Part shown: positions 27,093 to 36,681 of the stretch, in pieces | Position numbering within the stretch: position 1 is the stretch's first letter | How the letters are laid out: every line of letters begins with the position of its first letter | Assembly: GCA_021777555.1 (NCBI GenBank) | Contig: JAJYDK010000023.1 | Coordinates: 1-57,783 of the forward strand | From: Pseudomonadota bacterium | GTDB lineage: Bacteria; Pseudomonadota; Gammaproteobacteria; Steroidobacterales; Steroidobacteraceae | DNA: 57,783 nt | Direction of reading: 5' to 3' | Notes under the pieces: generated by a model | Told to the model about the DNA's origin: nothing | What the model saw: the letters and a program-made list of their open reading frames with translations, nothing else | Databases searched by the model: none | Made by a program: the position numbers and the translations under genes

Positions 27093-30000
27093 ATGCGCGC
27101 CATCGTCGAGTTCTGCCTGCGCTTCCGCTGGGTCATCCTCTTTGGGGCGCTCGGCCTGACCCTTCTGGGTCTCCTGGCGGTCAGGCGTGCGCCCTACGAC
27201 GTGTTCCCTGAGTTCGGGCAGCCCACGATCACCGTCGTCACCAATGCCGCCGGCCTGGCTCCCCGGCAAATCGAGGCACTGGTCACGACGCCAATCGAGG
27301 ATGCGGTCAACGGCATCCCGGGGCTTTCGCTCCTTCGCTCGCAGTCGATGGAGGGATTGTCGGTCGTGACGGCAGTGTTCCACGGCAGCACCAATGTCTA
27401 CCTGGATCAACAGCTGGTGTCGCAGCGGCTGGCGCCGCTGACACCGACGCTCCCGCCCGGAGCGACGCCGGTCATCGCGCCGCTCCAGTCCTCCACCGGT
27501 GTTGCCCTCACGATTGGGCTGACCGCGCCCAAGCTCTCCCTGATGCAGCTCACCGAGATCGCCCGCTGGACAATCCGTCCGGCGCTGCTCGCCGTGCCGG
27601 GAGTCTCGAAGGTGGTGATCTTCGGCTCCCGCCCCGAGCAGCTGCAGGTACAATTCCATCCCGGCAAGTTGATTGCACTGCATACGGGGCTCAATCAGCT
27701 CACTGCGGCCGCCGCAGCCGCGAGCGCGGTCCGCGGGGCGGGGGTCCTCAATACCCCGAACCAGCAGCTATTCCTGATGAGCCACGGCCAGGCGACGACG
27801 CCGGCGGCTCTCGCCGGGAGCCTATTCCTGCGCCGCGATCATCGCAGTGTCACTTTGGGAGAGGTCGCCCATGTCGTCGAGGGAACACCGCCTCCGATAG
27901 GCAGCGCGCGCGTGGGCACGACGCGGGGTCTGGTGCTCGTCATCGGCTCGCAGTACGGCGCGAATACGCTCGCGGTGACGCAAAGACTGGATCATACCCT
28001 GGCGGCGCTCGCCCCGCTCCTGAAGCGCGAGGGAATCACCGTCCAGCCGAACGGTCTGCGGCCGGCTTCCTTCATCAATGCCGCGCTGCACGATGTGCGC
28101 AATTCCTTAGGGATCGGCGGCGTGCTCATCTTCGTGGTGCTGTACTTCGCGCTGCGAAACTGGCGCACCGCCGTGATCTCCTTCACCGCCATTCCGCTGT
28201 CCCTCCTCTCGGCGGCATTGATCCTCACCGGGCTCGGGTTCAGCTTAAATACCCTCTCACTCGGCGGGCTCGCGATCGCTCTCGGCGAGGTGGTCGACGA
28301 TGCGGTCGTCGGTGTCGAGAACATGCATCGTCGATTGCGGGAGAATCGTGGTCTGCCTCGGCCGCAAAGCGCGCTTATGGTCATGCTCCGTGCGACGCTG
28401 GAGGTACGCAAGGCGGTGATCTTCGCGACCTTCTCGGTCGTTCTCGTTTTCCTGCCCGTGCTGTACTTGAGCGGCGTCGCCGGTCGGCTCTTCCGGCCTC
28501 TGGCGCTGGCCTATATCTTCGCCATTGTCTCATCGCTCGTCGTGGCGCTCACCGTCACGCCGGCCTTAGGTCTCATCCTGCTCGGCCGCGCCCCGCTCGA
28601 TCCCGCGGATCCGCCGCTGCTGGCGCGGGCTAAGCGCGTCTACAGCCGCATGCTCGCCTTCGTAGAGCGACAACCGCGGGCCGTCCTTATCTCGGTCGCC
28701 GTTCTCGTCATTGGCGGCCTGGCGGGCGTGCCGGCGCTGCGCACCAGCTTCCTGCCGCAGTTCAACGAGAACGATCTGATCGTGCACTTCCAGACCGCGC
28801 CCGGTACTTCGCTCGCGGTCACGACGAGTGTGGGGGAGCGGGCGATCCGGATCATGGAGAAGCTGCCGGAGGTTGCGCACGTGGTGATGCACATCGGCCG
28901 GGCGCATCTCTCGAACGGCAACGCGCTCACCAACAAGGCAGAGATCGATGTGGGTCTGACCGCCAAGGGAAATGCCGACAGCGCGACCGCAGAGCGTAAG
29001 ATCTTGGCTGCCGTCAGAGGGGCTCCCGGCGTGCGCTGGTGGTCAAACACCTTTCTGACCGAGCGCATTCACGAAACACTCTCGGGCGTCACCGCCCCCG
29101 TGGTTGTGACGATATACGGGCGTCATCTTGCCGCATTGAATCAGGATGCCCGACGCGTAGCCGCGGCGCTGAGGCAAGTGCCGGGAGCGGCCGGCGTGCG
29201 CATCCAGGCGCCTCCCGGCACACCCGAGCTCTCTATCCGGCTGGACCGGTCGGCGCTCACGCGCTATGGATTCACGCCGGCTGAGGTCTTGCGCGCCATC
29301 CAGACAAGCTACAGCGGCCGTACTGTGGGGCGCGTGTACACGGCGGGGCTCTCGTTCCCGATCGTCGTAGTACTGCCGCCTGAGCTGCGCGCCGATCCGG
29401 TCGCGGTCGGCGAGGTTCCGCTGGTCAGCCCCACGGGTCTGGTCGTTCCCTTGGGGGTGCTGGCTCATATCCGCGAGCGGGCGGGTCAATCCGTCATCCT
29501 GCACCGCGGTGCCCAGCGCGTGCAGGTCGTTACGGCGAATGTCACGGGCGGCGCCGCGCGGTTTGTCCTTTTGGCGCGCCGCCGGCTCGCGAGCGTGCCG
29601 CTGGCGCATGGCGACTACCTGCGGGTCGGAGGAACGGCGACCGCCTCGAGTCAGGAACGGCACCAATTGATGTTCGATTTCGTGCTTGCGCTGGCCGCGA
29701 TTCTGGCTCTCCTCATCATCGCTCTGCGCGATGTGCGTACCGTAGCTCTGCTCACGGTGAACCTGCCGTTCGCGCTGGTGGGGGGTATCGCCGCGATCTG
29801 GGTCGCAAGACTCCCCATCTCGCTGGGCGCGGCGGTGGGATTCGTCACGGTGTTCGGCATCACGCTGCGCAACGGCATCATGCTGCTGTCGCACTATCGC
29901 ACACTGGTGATCGAGGAGCGCCGGCCGTGGAATCGGGAGACGGCAGAGCTCGGTGCGAGGCACCGCTTGGCGCCGATCCTCATGACCGCCTCCGTGACGG

Positions 30001-30212
30001 CGCTCGGGTTGCTGCCGTTGGCATTGGGCGCGCATCGTCCCGGTCAGGAAATTGAAGGACCAATGGCCATGGTCATCCTCGGGGGGCTGTGCAGCTCGAC
30101 CGCGCTCACGCTGCTCGTCCTTCCGACGCTGGCGTTGCATTTCGCCCGGTTCGCCACCGCGGGGGAGTTGGAGGGTGAATTAGAGACACCGGGTGAGAAT
30201 CCGGTTGTCTGA
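27093..30212 (+). CDS. RND efflux permease, CzcA/CusA (HME) type
   Basis: 1039 aa, full length for the family. Its start is typical (FRWVILFGALGLTLLGLLAVRRAPYDVFPEF), and the second half repeats the twelve-helix plan. The proton-relay segment in the fourth membrane helix carries an acidic pair (LGEVVDDAVVGVENMHRRL), a CzcA-type signature. It uses the proton gradient to drive metal-ion or small-molecule export from the periplasm and cytoplasm. It is third in the operon, after the channel and the adaptor, downstream of a metal-type two-component system. The substrate ion cannot be read from the sequence. Confidence 0.9.
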   Translation: MRAIVEFCLRFRWVILFGALGLTLLGLLAVRRAPYDVFPEFGQPTITVVTNAAGLAPRQIEALVTTPIEDAVNGIPGLSLLRSQSMEGLSVVTAVFHGSTNVYLDQQLVSQRLAPLTPTLPPGATPVIAPLQSSTGVALTIGLTAPKLSLMQLTEIARWTIRPALLAVPGVSKVVIFGSRPEQLQVQFHPGKLIALHTGLNQLTAAAAAASAVRGAGVLNTPNQQLFLMSHGQATTPAALAGSLFLRRDHRSVTLGEVAHVVEGTPPPIGSARVGTTRGLVLVIGSQYGANTLAVTQRLDHTLAALAPLLKREGITVQPNGLRPASFINAALHDVRNSLGIGGVLIFVVLYFALRNWRTAVISFTAIPLSLLSAALILTGLGFSLNTLSLGGLAIALGEVVDDAVVGVENMHRRLRENRGLPRPQSALMVMLRATLEVRKAVIFATFSVVLVFLPVLYLSGVAGRLFRPLALAYIFAIVSSLVVALTVTPALGLILLGRAPLDPADPPLLARAKRVYSRMLAFVERQPRAVLISVAVLVIGGLAGVPALRTSFLPQFNENDLIVHFQTAPGTSLAVTTSVGERAIRIMEKLPEVAHVVMHIGRAHLSNGNALTNKAEIDVGLTAKGNADSATAERKILAAVRGAPGVRWWSNTFLTERIHETLSGVTAPVVVTIYGRHLAALNQDARRVAAALRQVPGAAGVRIQAPPGTPELSIRLDRSALTRYGFTPAEVLRAIQTSYSGRTVGRVYTAGLSFPIVVVLPPELRADPVAVGEVPLVSPTGLVVPLGVLAHIRERAGQSVILHRGAQRVQVVTANVTGGAARFVLLARRRLASVPLAHGDYLRVGGTATASSQERHQLMFDFVLALAAILALLIIALRDVRTVALLTVNLPFALVGGIAAIWVARLPISLGAAVGFVTVFGITLRNGIMLLSHYRTLVIEERRPWNRETAELGARHRLAPILMTASVTALGLLPLALGAHRPGQEIEGPMAMVILGGLCSSTALTLLVLPTLALHFARFATAGELEGELETPGENPVV

Positions 30213-30331
30213 TCAGCCGTCAGGGATCGGGCCGGTGGGCGGTCAAGCGGCGCGGAATCCGCGAGCCTGCGCCCGGGCTGAGTCCCCCACACAGTAAACA
30301 ACATATTTGCCATTTCGCCAGAGGAAGCCCC

Positions 30332-31444
30332 ATGCCAGAGAAATCCCTCATGCCGATGACCAACGCGCGGCTGTCGCTGTTCTCTAGCGCTATCCTATCG
30401 GTGCTCTGCGGCGCTGCGTGGGCGGCACCTGCGGCTCCGCTGCAGCAGGTCGCCACGCTGCGCGTACCGGGCAAGCCATTGAAGGTGTTCGACATCAGCT
30501 TCGTCAATGCCGATGGTGTGTACGCGCTCGCGGATCGCTCGAACAGCGGGCTCGATTTATTCAAGGCCGCCACCGGGGTCTTTCTTGGCCGCGCCACGGG
30601 GTTCGCCGGCTTCGATCCGGCCAAGGGCTGGGAGCATGCGGGACCGGACGGAGTGGTCGCGGTTGGCGATCACGAGTTCTGGGCAGGCGATGGCGACAGC
30701 GCCGTCAAGGTGGTCGACTTGCGCACGAAAAAGGTCATCGCCAGCATTCGGACCGGCGGGCACAGGCTGACCGACCAGCTGGCCTTTGATCCCCGCGACC
30801 ATGTAGTTGTGGCCATTAACAATGCCGACGACCCGCCGTTTGTGACCTTCATCTCCACCCACACGCGCAAAGTTCTCGGTCGCGTGGTATTGAAGCAGGC
30901 CACCGGCGGTGCCAAGCAGATGGTGTGGGACTCGGGTTCCAAGCTGATATACCTGGCCCTCCCTTCCATCGATGGCCATAAGTCGCGCGGCGCCGTGGCC
31001 GTGATTGACCCGCGCGCCCGCAAGCTCGTGAGGTTGTTGCCCGTCTTGCGCTGCATGCCCGCAGGGCTCGCCGTTGAAGCGGGAGGAAAGCTGCTGGTCG
31101 GATGCAGCTACCGTTCGGTGTCAAGGGGCTTCCCGGCGCGCTCGTTCGTCATGACTACCGGCGGCCAGATCGTGGCGCGGTTGCAGGGCGTAGTTGGATC
31201 GGACGAGATCTGGTCGAACCCGGTCGCGCACCGATACTACCTGGCCAATCTGTCCCACGCAGGTGGGCCGGTCCTGAGTGTGATCAATTCGCTAACCAAC
31301 CGCTTGCTCCAGAATCTACCGACCGGACCGCGTGCCCATTCCGTGGCGGCGGATGCGCGCACGGGCAGGGTGTTCGTGCCGATCGCTGCGGGGCCGGGAT
31401 CCTGCCCGGAGGGTTGCATTGAGGTCTTCGGAGCGGCGAAGTAG
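30332..31444 (+). CDS. secreted YncE-like beta-propeller protein
   Basis: 370 aa. A signal peptide is present (LSLFSSAILSVLCGAAWAAPA). The mature part consists of repeated blades with the YncE/40-residue beta-propeller pattern: VKVVDLRTKKVIASIRTGG, LAFDPRDHVVVAINN, GAVAVIDPRARKLVRLL, and VADARTGRVFVPIA near the end. The cysteines at the C-terminus (GSCPEGC) could pair in the periplasm. These proteins often bind metals or other ligands; its position after an RND operon suggests a periplasmic accessory role, by inference. GAGGA precedes the first ATG, which decides the start. Confidence 0.75.
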   Translation: MPEKSLMPMTNARLSLFSSAILSVLCGAAWAAPAAPLQQVATLRVPGKPLKVFDISFVNADGVYALADRSNSGLDLFKAATGVFLGRATGFAGFDPAKGWEHAGPDGVVAVGDHEFWAGDGDSAVKVVDLRTKKVIASIRTGGHRLTDQLAFDPRDHVVVAINNADDPPFVTFISTHTRKVLGRVVLKQATGGAKQMVWDSGSKLIYLALPSIDGHKSRGAVAVIDPRARKLVRLLPVLRCMPAGLAVEAGGKLLVGCSYRSVSRGFPARSFVMTTGGQIVARLQGVVGSDEIWSNPVAHRYYLANLSHAGGPVLSVINSLTNRLLQNLPTGPRAHSVAADARTGRVFVPIAAGPGSCPEGCIEVFGAAK

Positions 31445-31460
31445 CCCGAAGTAAGTCCCG

Positions 31461-32204
31461 TCAGCCGAGGAAGTCGCAGTGACGATCCACGTGGGTGGCA
31501 AGATCGAGGGTGTGCTGGCGCGTCAGCCGCTCGGCGAGCTCGGTGTCGCGTCGTTCCAATGCCTCGATGATTTTCATATGCTCAATGATGGAGCGGGATG
31601 CGCGATCGTCTTGCGTGATGGTGGCGCGGCGAATGGCGCGCACGTGCAGCAAAAGGTTATGTGTCACATCTACGATCATCTGCGAGCCACCGAGGCGGAT
31701 CACCTCCGTGTGAAACGCGATGTTGGCATCGGAGTACTCACTCAGATGCTCGGACGGAGGCGAGCTCTGGAACTCGTCGAAGAGACGGCGTAGCTTCGCG
31801 ATCTCCCCATCGGGCGCGTGCAGCGTTGCGAGCCTCGCGGCCATGGACTCGAGTGCGGCCCACATCTGGATCATCTCGACGATCTCTCGCTTCGACTTGC
31901 GAACGATGTATACGCCACGCCGCGGCAGGGTGCGGATGAAGCCTTCCTGCTCAAGGCGCGAGAGCGCCTCGCGAATGGGTGTGCGGCTGACGCCGAACGT
32001 CGCTATCAATTGCCGCTCGTCCAGGCGCAACTCCTGTCGGGGATTGTAGATGTCCGTGTCCGCGATCGCGTCCTTCAGAATGGTATAGATCTGTTCCCGC
32101 AGGCTCGTCGCACGGAGCGGGGCAAGTCGCAGGCGCACTGCCTGGGACTTGCCGGAAGGGCGCCGCAACAGCCCGTCCGTATCAGCCTTAGGTACAGTGT
32201 TCAT
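31461..32204 (-). CDS. GntR-family transcriptional regulator, FCD subfamily
   Basis: 247 aa. The HTH region (LRLDERQLIATFGVSRTPIREALSRL) is followed by the FCD domain with conserved residues in YSDANIAFHTEVIRLGG and RSIIEHMKIIEAL. It is divergent from the 2-hydroxyacyl-CoA-lyase-like gene and is probably its repressor, with the operator likely to be the 25-bp dyad at 32533. It is distinct in sequence from the FCD regulator at 10048, though the two operator types share the core ATATTGTATA. Confidence 0.85.
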   Translation of the reverse strand: MNTVPKADTDGLLRRPSGKSQAVRLRLAPLRATSLREQIYTILKDAIADTDIYNPRQELRLDERQLIATFGVSRTPIREALSRLEQEGFIRTLPRRGVYIVRKSKREIVEMIQMWAALESMAARLATLHAPDGEIAKLRRLFDEFQSSPPSEHLSEYSDANIAFHTEVIRLGGSQMIVDVTHNLLLHVRAIRRATITQDDRASRSIIEHMKIIEALERRDTELAERLTRQHTLDLATHVDRHCDFLG

Positions 32205-32532
32205 CGATCAATTTCCCACTGATTTCACTTGAGTCTGGAATGTTTCAGATATATCAAATTTTATAAAGTACCCCAAAAGAAAGAAAGAAGACTCGCTCAC
32301 GCCTCTGTTCGCACCCAATGCCCTTTTCAATCTAAGGTTGATCAATCCGGGCCGGTTCGGCGCTTGGCCTCGCGCGCTCCGTCACAAGTAATTGATTATA
32401 ATGGAGTTCGGCGACCTCGTCGATCATTGTGGGGGATGGCGAAGTGACATCCCGGTCAATATTGAGCCTGCAGAAACAGCTCACGCAGCCGGCCAAAACT
32501 GCAGGCTCGATATTTAGTGTGCGAGCCCATAT
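32205..32532. other. divergent intergenic region, GntR side
   Basis: An AT-rich stretch relative to its surroundings. TTTCAGATATATCAAAT at about 32242-32258 resembles part of the dyad at 32533 and may be a second regulator contact. No gene was recognised. Confidence 0.4.
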
Positions 32533-32557
32533 CATCTGATATACAATATTTCAGATG
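32533..32557. promoter_or_regulatory. 25-bp dyad operator candidate upstream of the acyl-CoA lyase
   Basis: CATCTGA at 32533-32539 and TCAGATG at 32551-32557 are exact inverted repeats around TATACAATATT. On the minus strand the centre reads AAATATTGTATATCAGA, close to AAATATTGTATACCAAA at 11089. It is probably bound by the adjacent FCD-GntR protein. Confidence 0.55.
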
Positions 32558-32718
32558 TGAAATGGCAGTCTGAAAACAGATATCCGCCGCTCGGAGGGGC
32601 GGTTCGATCAAGCTGCAAGGTCCAAGGCAGAGTCTGACTGTAGTGTTGAGCGCAGTACCCGCGTATTTCGATCCCGGGATTTGAAGCTCGGAGTCCCTCT
32701 CTAAGATTTGGAGTCGAT

Positions 32719-34476
32719 ATGGTGACCGCAAACGCCGAGACGGCACAGACGAAATCCACGACTGCCGAAGATACCCTCAAGCGCAAGAGCCGCGATGCAG
32801 GTGTAATTTCCGGCGGACATCTCGTGGCCAGGGCATTGCGGAACGAAGGCGTCGACACGATTTTTACGCTCTGCGGTGGCCACATCATCGACATCTATGA
32901 CGGCTGCATCGACGAGGGCATCCGCGTTATCGATGTGCGCCACGAGCAGGTCGCGGCGCACGCTGCCGACGGTTATGCGCGCCAGACCGGCAAGCTAGGT
33001 TGCGTAGTCACGACCGCGGGCCCCGGCTGCACGAACGCCGTCACCGGTATCGCCACCGCCTTCCGGTCCGAAAGCCCGATTCTGCATATCGGAGGACAAG
33101 GAGCACTGACCCAACACAAGATGGGCTCGCTCCAGGACCTGCCGCACGTCGACCTGATGGCCCCCATCACCAAGTTCGCCGCCACGGTCCCGTCCACTGA
33201 GCGGGTCGCCGATATGATCTCGATGGCGGCACGGGAGGCGTTCAATGGTGCACCGGGGCCGGTCTATCTGGAGATTCCACGCGATATCCTCGATCGCGAG
33301 GTTGACGCCGCGAAAGCCATCATTCCTCAGCCCGGCCGCTATCGTGCCTCGACACGCTCGATCGGCGATCCGCGTGATATCGAGAGGCTGGCCGACCTGC
33401 TCGTCGATTCCGAGCGTCCGGCCATTCTCTATGGACAGCAGGTCTGGACATCGCGCGCCGAACGGGAAGCCGTGGCGCTGCTGCGCGGTCTGGACGTTCC
33501 CGGCTATTTCAACGGTGCCAGCCGCGGGCTGCTGCCACCCGGAGACCCGCATCACTTCGATCGAACTCGCGCCGCTGCGTTCTCCGACGCCGACCTCATC
33601 GTCGTCGTGGGCACGCCGTTCGACTTTCGCATGGGCTACGGGCGCAGGATCAGTGCGAAAGCTACGCTGGTGCAGATCGACATTGATTACAGGACTGTGG
33701 GGAAAAACCGCGACATCGATCTGGGTCTGGTCGGCGATCCGGGGGCCATCCTGGGCGCGGCCCTTGCGGCGGCTTCCGGCCGTCTGAAGCAGGACAAGCG
33801 TGGGGCGCGCCAGCAGTGGATGCGAAAGCTTAACGAGGCCGAAGCGGCTGCCACGGAAAAGCTGCTGCCGATGCTCAAGTCCGACAGCCGCCCAATCCAT
33901 CCCTATCGCGTCGCATACGAGCTCAACCAGTTTCTCGCGGACAACACCATCTATATCGGTGACGGCGGCGATGTGGTCACGATCTCGGCCCAGGCGGTGC
34001 GTCCGCGCCGGCCCGGTCAGTGGATGGATCCCGGGCCGCTCGGCTCGCTGGGGGTCGGAACGGGCTTTGCCATTGCCGCCGGTCTCGCCCACCCGGACAA
34101 GGAAGTGCTCTGCTACTACGGTGACGGCGCGTTCGGCATGACGGCGTTCGACATGGAGACCGCGAATCGCTTCGGCGTGCCCTACATCGCGGTCATCGGC
34201 AACAACTCCGCCATGAACCAGATCCGCTACGGCCAGCTCGCAAAGTACGGCGAGCAGCGGGGCATCGGCAGCCTCCTCGGTGATGTGCCGTTCGGCAAGT
34301 TCGCCGAAATGCTGGGCGGCTACGGCGAAGAAGTGCATGAACCGGCGCAGATCGCTCCGGCGTTGAGGCGGGCACGCGAGTCCGTCCAGGGCCTGCGCCG
34401 CTCGGCGGTCATCAACATCTGGGTCGACCCGCGCGAGTACGCGCCAGGCACCAAGAATCAGACAATGTACAAGTGA
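32719..34476 (+). CDS. ThDP-dependent 2-hydroxyacyl-CoA lyase-like enzyme (oxalyl-CoA decarboxylase superfamily)
   Basis: 585 aa. The catalytic Glu76 lies in [16 protein letters not shown]. The Mg/ThDP motif is [19 protein letters not shown], ending in [13 protein letters not shown]. True oxalyl-CoA decarboxylases have NNGGIY-type residues at that point, so this is not a standard Oxc. The C-terminus [11 protein letters not shown] resembles the CoA-covering tail of 2-hydroxyacyl-CoA lyases. Such lyases cleave 2-hydroxyacyl-CoA to formyl-CoA and an aldehyde or ketone. GGAG lies 5 nt ahead of the ATG. Its operon partner is a formyl-CoA transferase homologue 16 nt downstream, which suits a formyl-CoA-based cycle; the acid used is unknown. 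Acetolactate-synthase-like activity cannot be excluded. Confidence 0.72.
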   Translation: MVTANAETAQTKSTTAEDTLKRKSRDAGVISGGHLVARALRNEGVDTIFTLCGGHIIDIYDGCIDEGIRVIDVRHEQVAAHAADGYARQTGKLGCVVTTAGPGCTNAVTGIATAFRSESPILHIGGQGALTQHKMGSLQDLPHVDLMAPITKFAATVPSTERVADMISMAAREAFNGAPGPVYLEIPRDILDREVDAAKAIIPQPGRYRASTRSIGDPRDIERLADLLVDSERPAILYGQQVWTSRAEREAVALLRGLDVPGYFNGASRGLLPPGDPHHFDRTRAAAFSDADLIVVVGTPFDFRMGYGRRISAKATLVQIDIDYRTVGKNRDIDLGLVGDPGAILGAALAAASGRLKQDKRGARQQWMRKLNEAEAAATEKLLPMLKSDSRPIHPYRVAYELNQFLADNTIYIGDGGDVVTISAQAVRPRRPGQWMDPGPLGSLGVGTGFAIAAGLAHPDKEVLCYYGDGAFGMTAFDMETANRFGVPYIAVIGNNSAMNQIRYGQLAKYGEQRGIGSLLGDVPFGKFAEMLGGYGEEVHEPAQIAPALRRARESVQGLRRSAVINIWVDPREYAPGTKNQTMYK

Positions 34477-34492
34477 GGGGATACCGGTTCCC

Positions 34493-35740
34493 ATGGGCAA
34501 AGCATTAGACGGGGTCCGCATTCTCGACTTCACCCACGTGCAGTCAGGTCCAACATGCACTCAGCTGCTCGCCTGGTTCGGCGCCGACGTGATCAAGGTC
34601 GAGCGTGCCGGATCGGGAGACGTGACGCGGCAGCAGCTGCGCGACATACCCGATGTCGACAGTCTTTATTTCACGATGCTGAATCACAACAAGCGCTCGC
34701 TCACGCTCGATGCGAAGTGCGAGGACGGCAAAAAGGTCCTAGAGAAACTCGTCGTCAGCTGCGACGTGCTCGTGGAGAATTTCGCGCCTGGCGTACTCGA
34801 TCGCATGGGGTTCACGTGGGAGCGTATCCAACAGCTGAACCCACGCATGATCGTCGCTTCCGTGAAGGGTTTCGGCCCCGGACCCTACCAAGACTGCAAA
34901 GTGTATGAGAACATCGCCCAGTGCGCGGGAGGCTCGGCGTCAACGACTGGATTCGACGATGGTCCGCCGCTTGTTACCGGCGCCCAGATCGGCGACAGCG
35001 GCACCGGCTTGCACCTTGCGCTCGGCATTGTTGCGGCACTCTATCAACGGCACCGCACCGGTCGAGGGCAGAAGGTCCTCGCGGCTATGCAGGACAGCGT
35101 GCTGAATCTGTGCCGCGTCAAATTGCGCGACCAGCAGCGGCTTGCCTGCACCGGAGTTCTGAAGGAATACCCGCAGTATCCGAATGGGCAGTTCGGCGAG
35201 GCCGTGCCGCGTGCCGGCAACGCCTCGGGCGGAGGTCAGCCCGGCTGGATCGTCAAGTGTAAGGGGTGGCAGAGCGACCCCAACGCGTATCTTTATTTCA
35301 TCACCCAGGCGCCAGTCTGGCAGGACATCTGCAAGGTGATCGGCAAGGAAGAGTGGATTACAGACCCTGATTACGCGACACCCGAGGCACGTCTGCCGAG
35401 ACTCGAGCAGGTTTTCGCCGCGATCGAGGCGTGGACGGTCACCAAGTCGAAGCTCGAGGCCATGCAGATTCTGAATGAGCACGATATCCCCTGCGGACCG
35501 ATCCTGTCGATGAGGGAAATCGCCGCGGAGCCGTCGCTGCGCGCGACCGGCACGGTCGTCGAGGTTGATCATCCGACGCGCGGCAAGTACCTGTCGGTGG
35601 GAAACCCGATCAAGCTGAGCGGCAGCGAAACCGAAGTCAGGCGCTCCCCCTTGTTGGGCGAGCACACTGACGAGGTGCTCGCGGAACTCGGATATTGCAT
35701 GCAAGAGATCGCCGCGCTGCGGGCAAAAAACGTGATCTGA
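34493..35740 (+). CDS. family III CoA-transferase, formyl-CoA transferase (Frc/YfdW) homologue
   Basis: 415 aa, one shorter than E. coli YfdW/Frc, which it follows closely ([13 protein letters not shown] with Gln17, [35 protein letters not shown]). The catalytic Asp of family III transferases corresponds to Asp168 ([11 protein letters not shown]). Frc moves CoA from formyl-CoA to oxalate through an aspartyl anhydride. Two active-site features differ from the Frc sequences I recall: GFWDG is GFDDG here (D155), and the flexible glycine loop GGGGQ is SGGGQ. Together with a lyase instead of an oxalyl-CoA decarboxylase next door, this suggests a larger or different acid acceptor, by inference. Confidence 0.8.
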   Translation: MGKALDGVRILDFTHVQSGPTCTQLLAWFGADVIKVERAGSGDVTRQQLRDIPDVDSLYFTMLNHNKRSLTLDAKCEDGKKVLEKLVVSCDVLVENFAPGVLDRMGFTWERIQQLNPRMIVASVKGFGPGPYQDCKVYENIAQCAGGSASTTGFDDGPPLVTGAQIGDSGTGLHLALGIVAALYQRHRTGRGQKVLAAMQDSVLNLCRVKLRDQQRLACTGVLKEYPQYPNGQFGEAVPRAGNASGGGQPGWIVKCKGWQSDPNAYLYFITQAPVWQDICKVIGKEEWITDPDYATPEARLPRLEQVFAAIEAWTVTKSKLEAMQILNEHDIPCGPILSMREIAAEPSLRATGTVVEVDHPTRGKYLSVGNPIKLSGSETEVRRSPLLGEHTDEVLAELGYCMQEIAALRAKNVI

Positions 35741-35748
35741 ATGACGAT

Positions 35749-35768
35749 TCACCCCGAAAAGGGGGTGA
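35749..35768. terminator. strong hairpin between convergent genes
   Basis: TCACCCC and GGGGTGA form a 7-bp stem around a GAAAAG loop, 8 nt after the CoA-transferase stop and 50 nt before the end of the convergent IclR gene. No T-run follows on either strand, so it may be a transcript-end stem rather than a standard intrinsic terminator. Confidence 0.45.
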
Positions 35769-35817
35769 GAACGATTTCCCACGAGAGTTCGTGACGCGGG
35801 CAGCTGGTAAGCACGCC

Positions 35818-36609
35818 TCACCAAACCCGAAGACCCGCGGAGATTGTTCGCGCGGCCTCAAGGAGCGGGGGCAAGAGGCGTTCCTGCGCAACTCGCACAT
35901 TCGTTCGATTCGCTTGCCCACTGACGTTGATCGCGGCAATCAGTCTGCCGCCGCGATCGGTAATCGGTGCCGCAACCGATAGCAGCCCTTCTTCCAATTC
36001 CTGGTTCACGATCGACCAGCCTTGGCGTCCGACCTGCCTGATTCGTATAACGAGCTCGCCGACATCCGTGACGGTGTATTTCGTCAGCGGCTGGGGCTTG
36101 CACGTACCGAGGAGGCGTGTTAGGTCGTCATCTGCGAGCCCGGAGAGCAACACGCGTCCCATGGACGTGCAGTACGCCGGCAGTCGCGATCCGACACCCA
36201 AGCCTATTGTCATGATCTTGCGCGTCGGCACGCGCAGCACGTATACGACGTCCGTACCGTCGAGCACTGCCGCGGAACAGGATTCCTTCACCTTTTCAAC
36301 CAGGGCTTCCATGACCGGTTCAGCGTGGTTCCATATGGGCATTGAAGAGAGGTAGGCGAATCCGAGGTCGAGGATGCGCGGCGTCAAAGTGAACATCTTG
36401 CCGTCACTCACCACGTAGCCCAGGGTCTGTAGGGTTAGAAGCATCCGCCGGGCTCCCGCCCGGGTCATTCCTGCGCTCGCGGCGACTTCGCTCAATGTCA
36501 TCCGGGGGTTGGCACTGCCGAATGCGCGGATGACCTGAAGCCCGCGCACGAACGATTGAACATAGCCGTCGCTGGGCGAAGGGCCTTGACCGGATGCGGG
36601 ATTCGCCAT
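35818..36609 (-). CDS. pcaR: IclR-family regulator, PcaR/PcaU type
   Basis: 263 aa. The winged HTH (MTLSEVAASAGMTRAGARRMLLTLQTLGYV) and the IclR effector domain (SCSAAVLDGTDVVYVLRVPTR, GSRLPAYCTSMGRVLLS, ISVAAPI-like SVAAPITDRGGRLIAAINVSG) are complete. The form with TRAGARR belongs to the PcaR/PcaU/PobR branch, which responds to beta-ketoadipate or protocatechuate. It is divergent from pcaIJF with about 70 nt between start codons, so it most likely controls them. If the sensed effector is 3-oxoadipate, this would also fit its use in the proposed lysine route. Confidence 0.85.
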   Translation of the reverse strand: MANPASGQGPSPSDGYVQSFVRGLQVIRAFGSANPRMTLSEVAASAGMTRAGARRMLLTLQTLGYVVSDGKMFTLTPRILDLGFAYLSSMPIWNHAEPVMEALVEKVKESCSAAVLDGTDVVYVLRVPTRKIMTIGLGVGSRLPAYCTSMGRVLLSGLADDDLTRLLGTCKPQPLTKYTVTDVGELVIRIRQVGRQGWSIVNQELEEGLLSVAAPITDRGGRLIAAINVSGQANRTNVRVAQERLLPPLLEAARTISAGLRVW

Positions 36610-36681
36610 GAGGGTTCGTTTCCTGTAAACTAAAATCCGGTGATAGAACTAATGTTCGTCAGTAGAACACAGGCTGAATCG

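Noticed and set aside
32719-34476. Straightforward call of oxalyl-CoA decarboxylase because of the Frc-like neighbour
   Set aside because: The residues around the ThDP site and the C-terminal tail differ from those of Oxc and resemble 2-hydroxyacyl-CoA lyases.
32995-34560. 521-codon open frame on the minus strand opposite the acyl-CoA-lyase-like gene
   Set aside because: It is the antisense shadow of a well-supported ThDP enzyme in a high-GC region; it has no recognisable motif and spans the start of the next gene.
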